From: Adiantum capillus-veneris
Taxonomy: Eukaryota > Streptophyta > Polypodiopsida > Polypodiales > Pteridaceae
Reading direction: 5' to 3'
Length of the DNA stretch: 64,000 nt
Assembly (NCBI GenBank): GCA_014529385.2
Contig: CM043968.1
Span: forward strand, 23,397,513-23,461,512
Below the pieces are notes generated by a model, which had not been told where the DNA came from, ran no database searches, and saw nothing but the letters and a program-made list of their open reading frames with translations. A program made the translations under genes and the position numbers. Shown piece by piece: positions 55,887-64,000 of this stretch (within the stretch, counting starts at the first letter, position 1; each line of letters starts with the position of its first letter).

Positions 55887-57561
55887 ATGGCACCAAAATC
55901 CAATCGTGGCCAGAAATCAACCATTCGTGTTGACTCCATTCCTGAGGAGTCAAGAAGAGAGTCTAGCCCCAAGCAAGAGAAGATGACTGACACTGAGGCT
56001 CAAGAGGAGCATAGTCAGGATGATGAGGCACGGGACTCACAGCACTCCAGTCATTCTCGACGTCGACGGGCAGAACAAGAAGCACAGAAGGCAAAGAGTT
56101 CCAAGAGTTCTCGATCTCGGCAGAGAGATGAGGATACCAAGGGCAGTAAGGGAAGTCACCGTACTTTTACAAGAAAAACCAGAGAAGACACTGACACTGA
56201 GACAGAGACAGAGATTGATTGGGATGCTGACACTGACAATTGCAAGAAGGCTCCCAAGCGTCATTCTGAATCTAAGAGGAGAAGTGGTAGGATCAGTAGT
56301 AATCAAAATGATTACATAGGTTCCCTGAAGATTTCCTTTCCAATATTCAAGGGGGGGGGGAAGGATGATCCGGATGCTCACATTCAAGCTTTCGATCAGT
56401 ATGCGGAACTAAAAAACATTGATGAAGATGATTGGGGGGAATATTTTCCACAAACCTTGAAGGAGGCAGCAAGGAAATGGTATTACCATTACCCTGCATG
56501 CCAGCTCAGATCATATAACAAATTTCTCAAGGCCTTCAGGTTGGAATATTCCGACAATAGAGGGGACGAAGATATTCTCTATGAATTAGATAAGATCAAA
56601 TAGAGGAATTTGTCAGTCCGCAGCTATGTGGAAAAGATAAAGGAGCTAACTAGGCAGTTGCAAGAACCGCCATCTGAGAAGAGATTGAGGGCATGGTTCT
56701 TGAATGGGTTCAGAAGCAAGAAGCTTAGGGAACAAGAGGTACCAACCCCTACAAAAAAATTCAATGATCTGGTCCAAAGGGCATTAAAGCTGGAACAGCA
56801 GGCTAAGAAGGAAAAGATCCACAAGAAGCGAAGGACCAGTAGCAGTAGCTCTGCTACTGAAACTTCTGATTCTAGTGAAATGTCCAGTAGCTCCGAGAGC
56901 AACTCTAATGAACGAGCAAAGGAGAAATCAAAGAAGGGATCATGGACCAAGAAAATTGAAGAGATGGCTAGGCAGATTGCCGAAATCAGCCACACAGGAC
57001 AGCCAATTCGAAAGATGGAGACTTGGTGTTCAAGATGCAAATCCAAGGACCATCTCCACTGAATGTCCACAATGTATCTACTGCAAGGCCTTTGGTCACC
57101 TATGGAATAATTGTGGCATCAGAATTCACCACTTTAAAAAAGGAAAGGATATGTCAGTGGTTGCCTACACTGAACCAGTGAAGGTAGAACCAGTCAAGGT
57201 AGCTCAAGAGGAGAGACCACGTACCAGTGGTACTAGTCAGGGACGTGGCAGATACCAACCAGGAATGGGCAGAGGCAGAGGAAGAGGCAATTTCCAGAAC
57301 AGGAGCATGAATTGCTATACTTGTGGGAAGTATGGTCATTTTGCAGCCCAATGTCCAGATGCACCTGTAACGACTACTACTGAGGCTAAGGCACCAGAGC
57401 CAGTCCCAGTCAGGGTAGTTTCCAGGGGCAAGGGAGTAGTCATTGAAGAAATCCCAGACACTTCAGAAGCACCAGTCAATCCTAACAGCAGCAAGTGGGC
57501 TCAACAAAGGGAAGTTTGGAAGGCCAAAGGTAAAGAGAAGGTGGTAGATGAGTGGCAATAG
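55887..57561 (+). pseudogene. gypsy-2 gag
   Basis: The ATG at 55887 starts a Ser/Glu/Arg-rich low-complexity segment (about 140 residues). A capsid-like region follows: DYIGSLKISFPIFKGGGKDD, AHIQAFDQYAELKNI, FPQTLKEAARKWYYHYPACQ, FLKAFRLEYSDNRGDEDILY. After an in-frame TAG (56601-56603) comes LRAWFLNGFRSKKLREQEVP. Three CCHC knuckles follow: CSRCKSKDHLH(T)EC, broken by a one-base frameshift near 57058, CIYCKAFGHLWNNC and CYTCGKYGHFAAQC, with an RG-rich spacer. A TAG at 57559-57561 ends this part. Gag packages the element RNA. Confidence 0.88.
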
Positions 57562-58548
57562 CAGAGGGAACTAGCAGCTAAAATCATGGAGGATTTAGCT
57601 AAGAAGCTGCCAGAGCAGCCAGAAAGTTCCGAAGCTAGAGTCATTCAGAGGATACCAGCCCAATCGACTGATAAAGATCAGTCAGTACCGGCCATGACCG
57701 AGACCATGTTGGCTGTGGTACATGGACTAGATGATGAAATGAGAGTGGATGGAAAGGGTGGAAGCACTCCAAAAGAAGAATGGCATCGTGAAGATACCAG
57801 TTCTTCAAGCTTTGACAATCAGTCTGACCAAGAGAGAGAAGAAATTCATGTGAAAATTTGTGATAGAATTTAGAAGCTGACTATGGAGCTAGAGGATATA
57901 AGAAAAACCTTGCCTGAGGTGGCCAACTTTATCAGACAGCGCGGGAAAGCTGAGGCAGAGGCCAGAACAGTGGACCTGACGGCTGTCTAAGATGATGAAG
58001 TTCCACTTATTCAAGTAGACTACAAGGTCAGGAAGCAGTGGGAACCTCTCTCAAGCATTATCCTGGATGGAGGGGTAGGAGTTAACATAATGGGAACCCA
58101 TCTTTAGCAAAGAATGGGTATCACTAATATGAAACCAGCACCATTCAAAGTAAGGATGGCATATCATAGAGTCGTACAGGTGACGAGTATGATTGAAAAC
58201 ATGCAGATAAGAGTTGGGAGGGAGAAATTCAAAACCAGTTTCCTAGTCCTGGATGTGCAGGGAGCATATGGGATGCTACTAGGGCGGCCATGGTTGAGAA
58301 CATCACATGTTGTTCATGACTATGCAAACCAAACTTTGACCATAGAAGGGGCTAGTGGCAGAATCCAAATCCAGACCAACAATACCAGGAGCTGGAAAAA
58401 GGAACTAAGGCCGAAGGAGTTGTGTCAGAAGTACAGAGCCAAGAAGATCGAGCGAATGCTAGCGGCTATGAACATATTTCCTTTGGCAGAAATCGACTTG
58501 AATGCAGTCTTGCTGAACAAAGAGCAGGCTGACAAGCAAAAGAGATAA
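57562..58548 (+). pseudogene. gypsy-2 gag-pol linker and aspartic protease
   Basis: In frame after several stops (TAG 57559, TAG 57871, TAA 57988, TAG 58108). The linker has KIMEDLAKKLPEQPESSEAR. The protease region reads PLSSIILDGGVGVNIMGTHL, where the usual catalytic DSG or DTG is DGG. Then FKVRMAYHRVVQVTSMIENM, FKTSFLVLDVQGAYGMLLGR and PWLRTSHVVHDYANQTLTI follow, the C-terminal protease strands. The loop change suggests loss of activity. Confidence 0.8.
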
Positions 58549-60485
58549 TTCCCTGATCATTTTACTGAAGTCAATACAGGGGAAAGAACAGTTCAGCTAA
58601 CTGAAAGGATGGTGGAACCAGCTGATACTGGTATAGTAGAGGAACCAGTATGTTCTGGAGAGTACCCACTGGATCAGAATATTGATTCAAAAACGAATGG
58701 ACCATCCTAGGTTATGCTGAAGAATCGACCAAACAAAAAGGAGGTGGACCAAACTGGTTGCTTCCAGATGACCAAGAGGTAGAAGAGTGGAACCTAGGAT
58801 CAGAGGAAAATCGTAGAATGATCAAGGCTAACAAGCACCTAGACCAGGCAATGAAGGAAAAGGCAAGAAAAATGTTCGAGAACTATAAAGATGTGTTTGC
58901 CTGGGAACATACAGATCTCAAGGGAGTAGATCCTGAAGTCTGTCAGCACCAAATACCACTGAAACCGGATGCTAGGCCAGTACGATTGCAAAGATACCGG
59001 ATGAACCCCAACTATGCAAAGAAGGTCAAGGAGGAGATTGATAATCTTCTCAAAGCTGGGTTCATTACGGAAGTGTCAAGCAGTGATTGGCTATTTCCCA
59101 TAGTCGTCGTCCCCAAGAAGAATGGAAAATTGAGAGTTTGTGTTGACTATAGGAAACTAAATGCCCAGACTATTAAGGATCCATTTCCCTTACCTTTTAC
59201 TGATATGTTGCTTGATGAGATCTCAGGATATGAGATGTATAGCTTCATGGATGGTTATAGCGGCTATAACCAGTTACAGATCCAGTTACAGATCCAGTTA
59301 CAGATCGCTCTTGAAGATAGAGCCAAGACCACTTTCATCACTAAGTGGGGAGCTTTCATGTATCTGGTGATGCCTTTTGGCCTGTGCAATGCACCAGCTA
59401 CTTTTCAGCAGTGTATGATGGAGATGTTTAATGAATTTCTTCATCGTTTCCTCGCCATTTTCATGGACTTCACTGTCTATTCAGATGAGGAACAACACCT
59501 TCTATTCCTAGAAATGGGTTTCAAACGCTGTCAGGAGAAGCGGATTTGTTTGAATCCATTCAAATCTGTTTTTCTAGTCTGGAAGGGACAGCTACTGGGA
59601 CATGTGGTTTCCCGCAATGGAATAGAGATGGCCAATGACAAAATACAGTGTGTTCAGCAAGCGAAAGCACCCAGAACTGCTTCCGAGTTGAGTTCTTTCT
59701 TGGGTTATGTGAATTTCTATAGAAGATTTGTACACAAGTTTGCTTCTCAAGCAGTACCACTATATGAACTTACAAAGAAGACCAGTAAGTTCAACTGGAC
59801 TACTGAATGTCAGGAGACTTTTCAGAATCTGAAAAAAGCCATTACCAGTAAACCAGTCCTTAGGTAGCCAAATTGGGATATTATTTTCCACGTACATGTC
59901 GATGCTTCGGGATTGGCAATGGGGGCAATATTAGCTCTGCCAGATGGAAGAATGGACTATCCGATTTATTTTTCTAGTCGCAGATTCAGTCAGACTGAAC
60001 AAGGCTATACGACTACTGAGAGAGAAGCCCTCGGAATGGTTTTTAGTGCTACAAAGTTCAGGCATTACCTGCTGGGAAAGTTATTCCATTTTTATGTGGA
60101 CCATCAAGCTCTTCTGTTTCTGATTAACAAAGGCATTATTCAAGGCAGGCTGATAAGATGGATGATGTTCCTTATGGAATTTGAATTCAGAATTTTCCAT
60201 AAGCCTGGCCGAAACCATTGTGGAGCTAATTTTCTTTCAAGAAGTACAGAAGGATATTCAGAATCACCCTTGAGAGATGAACCAGTGGATGCTGATTTAT
60301 TTCAGTTAACGGCAGAAGAATCAGTGGATCCTGAATGGTATGATATTTATCAATTCCTTTCCCAAGGTGCCTTTCCAAAGGATTGGAAGCAGAATCAAAA
60401 GAAAGCTCTAATCATAAAAAGCCTGAAATTTACTATCATAGGAGGATTACTTTATCGACTGGGTGTTGATGGTATACTTCGATGA
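58549..60485 (+). pseudogene. gypsy-2 reverse transcriptase and RNase H
   Basis: Main open parts are 58758-59867 and 59913-60485. RT: FAWEHTDLKGVDPEVCQHQI, VCVDYRKLNAQTIKDPFPLP, FMDGYSGYNQ, MPFGLCNAPATFQ. The catalytic box reads IFMDFTVYS instead of the usual FMDD-F, so one Asp is missing. At 59271-59309 a 12-bp unit (CAGTTACAGATC-like) is repeated three times, adding LQIQ repeats inside a conserved motif. RNase H: HVHVDASGLAMGAILAL, TTTEREALGMVFSATKFRHY, YVDHQALLFLINKG, with all main residues. A TAG (59865-59867) and TGA (60483-60485) break the frame. Confidence 0.92.
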
Positions 60486-61796
60486 TGTGTCCCTATGGAA
60501 GGAAGAATGCAAGTAATTTCAGAAGCGCATAATGGGGAATCTGGTGGACACTTTTCCAACGAAGTAACCTATAAGAAGATTCTACAAGCTGGTGTGTGGT
60601 GGCAAACACTGATTGCTGATGTTAGAAGTTTCTGTAAAACTTGTGACATATGCCAAAGAATGGGTCGACCGACAGCTACAGATATGACTCCCTTGATGCC
60701 AGTACAACCACTGGGAGTATTCATGAAATGGGGACTGGATTTTATGGGACCTTTTAAGAAGGTTACTCCCAGAAAGAACAAGTACATAGTAATGGCTACT
60801 TGTTATGTTACCAAGTGGGTTGAAGCTAAGGCTCTCCCTGACAACACAGCCAAGTCAACTGCAAGGTTTCTATTTGAGAATATTGTCTGCCGATATGGAT
60901 GTCCAGTAGAGATTGTGACCGATCAAGGAACACATTTTATCAACGACACTATGGAAATCCTATTGAATATGCTTTCAGTCGAGCATCGGAAATCCACTCC
61001 TTACTATCCCAGATGCAATGGATAGGCTAAAAGTAGCAACAAGACAATAAAGACTATTCTCACAAAGGTGGTGCAAAAGAAACCAGACCAGTGGGATTTG
61101 AAACTTTAGACTGCTCTATGGGCTTATAGGACAGCTTATAAGGTAACTACTGGAATGACACCATTCAGAATGGTGTATGGTACTGAAGCTGTGGTTCCTA
61201 TGGATTTTGTGATCCCTAGTCTGAGAATGGCTGTGAAGTATGGGTTAGACTTCAACCATAATCTTAAAAAGAGCCTAGAGGAACTGATGCAGTTAGATGA
61301 ACTCAGGCAAAGGGCTATGTTGGAACAAGAAATTGTTCAACAATGAAGGAAGCACTAGCATGATCGCTGAATTAAAGTTCGAGAATTCCAGAAAGGAGAC
61401 TTAGTGCTTCTATATCAGTCTAGACTGGGTCCAAAGAAGCCAAACTTGAAGATTGCCTGGGCAGGACCTTTTGAGGTAGACTGGGTCTTTTCCAATGGCA
61501 CAATCAGACTGAAAGATTTATCTGGACTGATGTTGCCAGGAGTATATAATGGAGCAAAGATCAAGCTTTATTATTCAGAGACCAGAGAAACTAGGCCGGA
61601 ACAAGGTACTAAGGAACGGGAACTTGCTGATCAAGAGATACCAGAATCAGACATTTTTGGACTTTTTCATGTGCAACCAGTTCCAACTTCAGAACCAGTA
61701 CCCGAAGACCCAGATCAAGCTGACCTTAGAATCAATACCAGTATGGTCGAGCCAGACTGGAAATCAGTCCAGTACCATTGTGGACACACTTTCTAA
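60486..61796 (+). pseudogene. gypsy-2 integrase
   Basis: One zinc module (SGGHFSNEVTYKKILQAGVW, CKTCDICQRMG), then the core: Asp in WGLDFMGPFKK, Asp in IVTDQGTHF. The region of the third residue reads CNG-stop-AKSSNKT where relatives have NGQAESSNKT, so Gln is TAG and the catalytic Glu is Lys. TALWAYRTAYKVTTGMTPFR, FQKGDLVLLYQSRLG and WAGPFEVDWVFSNGTIRLKD are the C-terminal parts. Several stops (TAG 61023, TAG 61107, a cluster at 61344-61370) interrupt it. The frame ends near 61796. Confidence 0.9.
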
Positions 61797-62045
61797 TTTT
61801 TAAGCGCCCAACGGTCAAATGGCACGCCAGTGGTAATTATTTCAAGGATGGGTCGCAGTCTTGTCCAATGCATGTTTGCCACGACAGCAGCGACGCACAC
61901 AAGTCTAGGAGCGGCGAGTGGTGGAGCTTTTATGGCGTGAACACATATAACAGTCAGGAGAGTTAGCATTTTTCCTCATAAATCCCCTACGCGATGCTTT
62001 CCTCCTGTTTGCCATTCGCCATCGCCAAGCTCTGAGGTTTCTTCG
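61797..62045 (+). other. short spacer between gypsy-2 integrase and accessory ORF
   Basis: About 250 bp without a clear frame. The text TTTTAAGCGCCCAACGGTCAAATGG and ATATAACAGTC could be part of an internal promoter or leader for the next ORF, but nothing decides this. Confidence 0.35.
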
Positions 62046-64000
62046 TTGCAGCCGCAAACTTCGACCTCTGAAGAGACAGTTGACTGTCAGCTAACCTTGC
62101 CAACGACACCAGGGAATGGTTTCAATACGACAAGTAAGTCATCTTCTCCTTCGCCTGTTTCATCGTCATCATCCTCACAGTGTATGGGTAGAAGGAAACA
62201 ATCAGAGAAGATGCAGGAGTCTCTTGAGGAAACCCAGGCCATAGTGGCTGAGCAAAGGCAAACCTTCCCATTATCCTGTACAATAAAATCCAGCGTTATG
62301 TATTCACTGATCAAGCAATGACTCTGCTACAACTCTAGGATCTTAGAGTTGTGTTGCAAGCTACAAGAATTGATTTTGATGCAAACATCATCAAGCAAGT
62401 TCTTGATTCCTTCAACACTGAAGATGGCAGTGCCATGGTAAATGGTAGAAAGGTGTCAGTGACACCAGAAGCCATAGCATCTGCATTCCAAATGCCCAAT
62501 GAGCCCAAACCTTCTGTGGCAACTGCACAGCCAGATAAGTATAGCTCTGAAGGAGGATGAAACGGCTAGACGAAAATGCAAGGCAAGTGCTCAAGGAGTT
62601 CGAGTAGCAGGACTGGAAGCCTCCACTGCTTACAGGTTTGTAGCCGAAGCAGTAAGCCTCAAAAACAACCCAACGTATGTATCCAAAAAATTGTTTGCTA
62701 TGCTGTTGGCCAAGATATTGGATCCACAGGTTCCTATTATTTTTTGTCAAATTCTCTCACACAATGTACTCTAGCAAACTGCCAAGCTAAAATCTCAAAA
62801 TGTTTTCAAAGCCTGGTATGTTTGGCAATTCCTGTATTGGGCTACTGTAGCAGCAAATGCTAATGAGCAGGTAGAGAAGGCTTGGAGTGAGAAGCCAATT
62901 TCTGAGCCAAAGAACATTGAGTTGTCCTCAGACGATGAAGAAACGGACAGTCAAACTATTTCAACAGACCTGAAAAGGAAAGCAACTACAGAATAGGCTG
63001 GCAGTTCAAAAAAGCCAAAGACTACACTGACAAAGAGCAGTGAGTTTTTGAAGCAGATAGAAAGCCAGGTCAAGATAGTAAACACTGAGAAAGCTGTAGT
63101 GAGCCAGACAGAGTAGCAATCTGCTCAGAAGACTGTGGCTAACCAGTCAGTAGCAAAAAGTGCAGTTGCTACTAGTTCTAGAAAATATCAGGCCAAGCCA
63201 GCCACTTTTGAGAAGATCGCAGACTAGTCAGGGGACAAAGGCAAGAGCCAACTGGACAAAGGGAAAGCTCCAGTTTCCTCAACTTTACCTGGTGGAGTTC
63301 CTACTCCAAATACTGGAAACCTTTTGCAGCTGGTAAAACAGGACAAGTTGCAGCAAATGCAGACTAAGCAATTGAAAGGGCATCTTATGCTAACCAAAGC
63401 AGATTATGCAACTTTACCCTACATAGCTCCAGTGGCAATATATGAGCCTACTGATTCTAATCCAACCACAGTCAAAGACAGATGTTCAATCCTCATACAG
63501 TCTTCTTGGAATACCATTGTCAGTTGTATGGGACAACTGATGGAGGCTGCTGGATCAGAAGATGAAGTGAAAAAGCTCAAAGCTGATTTGACACAGGCAC
63601 AAGATCAGATTAAAAATCTCCAGAAAGCCCGGGAAGAGCAGAACATACAACACAGGGTACTGGAAGCTCATTCAGAAAGGACTAATGAGTTGCTAAACAA
63701 AAAGTTAGCTAAGGCTGAGTCTGAAATAATGATCATCAAAAATCAACGAAATGAAGCACTGAGAGCTGCAGAGCAGGCTGAAACAATGCTCAGGATGAAG
63801 CGGGCGGAATTCAAAAACCTGCTAATGCGCCATACCACTCTGAAGGCCTCTTTGACTGAAAGATACATCTATAATAGCTTGGATGAAATTTTTAATCCAT
63901 CAGGCAATGCTGTTTTCAATTTAGAGAATTTAAAGTCCTTGATGGAAAGTATGCAGAGCGATTTGCAGGACAAGGTGACTGAGTACAATAATGCTCTGAT
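62046..64000 (+). pseudogene. gypsy-2 accessory ORF downstream of integrase (coiled coil, runs off window)
   Basis: It starts with a Ser/Thr-rich segment (TSTSEETVDCQLTLPTTPGN). Next is a part with LQATRIDFDANIIKQVLDSF, MVNGRKVSVTPEAIASAFQM. After a frameshift near 62540 it continues in one frame to the end: KEDETARRKCKASAQGVRVA, VSLKNNPTYVSKKLFAMLLA, NVFKAWYVWQFLYWATVAAN, an acidic/basic linker, then a long helical part (VKKLKADLTQAQDQIKNLQK, RVLEAHSERTNELLNKKLAK, IIKNQRNEALRAAEQAETML). Only four TAG stops (62772, 62994, 63114, 63225) interrupt it; 63228-64000 is fully open (about 257 codons). The middle loosely resembles the plant-transposon-protein domain seen in Retand/Tat-like elements. 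Confidence 0.6.

Larger units (their letters stand above)
49702..64000 (+). mobile_element. Ty3/gypsy retrotransposon gypsy-2 (3' end outside window)
   Basis: Plus strand: LTR region with TATA box, gag, protease, RT, RNase H, integrase, then a further ORF that reaches the window end. The 5' LTR is interrupted by copia-3. The start near 49702 (TGTTGAGCGAG) is a guess from TG termini. The LTR end may be at CCAACA (55774) or GCTACA (55806). The pol frame has at least fifteen in-frame stops by eye, mostly TAG, and damaged RT and integrase sites. Confidence 0.85.

Noticed and set aside
55887-64000. Reassignment of TAG to glutamine
   Set aside because: TGA and TAA stops occur in the same frames, TAG also replaces Trp, and LINE-A and other frames end normally. 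C-to-T decay explains all of these.
1-64000. tRNA or rRNA genes
   Set aside because: The tRNA-like pieces seen are only retrotransposon primer-binding sites; no cloverleaf or rRNA core sequence was found by eye.

Overview
The window is eukaryotic nuclear DNA, almost certainly from a land plant with a large, repeat-rich genome. It is built mainly of nested, decaying transposable elements of plant type: two Ty3/gypsy elements, three Ty1/copia elements with the usual TGGTATCAGAGC primer-binding site, two 5'-truncated LINEs and one ~13.3 kb CACTA-like DNA transposon. Long (GA)n, (GT)n and compound microsatellites separate them. A degenerate PPR (DYW-like) gene and the style of its repeats suggest a spore-bearing plant such as a fern or lycophyte, but that is only inference. 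There are no bacterial operons, rRNAs, tRNAs or CRISPR arrays.

Layout. 1-~17,000 (minus strand): gypsy-1. Its integrase runs off the left edge, followed upstream by RNase H/RT, a spacer ORF, protease, gag, a ~1.9 kb leader with four copies of a 24-bp palindrome, a primer-binding site and a long 5' LTR with a TATA box and a minisatellite. Copia-1 (5853-11095, minus) sits in its gag with a CTGCT target duplication. 17,000-20,000: unassigned, with a palindromic MITE-like hairpin. 20,000-21,300: purine-rich and microsatellite DNA. 21,308-23,132: 5' part of copia-2 (gag, PBS, putative LTR, minus). 25,300-27,260: a tandem array of hairpin-forming units. 28,259-28,473: a long near-perfect inverted repeat. 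29,985-31,190: LINE-A. 32,500-34,350: a 179-bp duplication and the PPR pseudogene. 35,302-49,168: a small gene for an apparently secreted protein of unknown family, split by the CACTA-like element (35,608-48,901), which itself contains LINE-B. 49,702-64,000 (plus): gypsy-2. Its 5' LTR region was entered by copia-3 (49,723-55,332, minus, GACGG duplication). After its integrase comes an additional long coiled-coil ORF that runs off the right edge.

How it fits together. The nesting orders events: gypsy-1 before copia-1, gypsy-2 before copia-3, host gene before CACTA before LINE-B. None of the elements seen in full looks autonomous. Nearly every pol frame has premature stops, most explicable as CAG to TAG, CGA to TGA or TGG to TAG, the pattern expected from deamination of methylated cytosines in silenced plant transposons. 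The signals most worth following are the leader palindromes, the doubled integrase zinc module in gypsy-1, the hairpin array at 25-27 kb, the 3' accessory ORF of gypsy-2, and the unknown secreted protein gene interrupted by the CACTA element.
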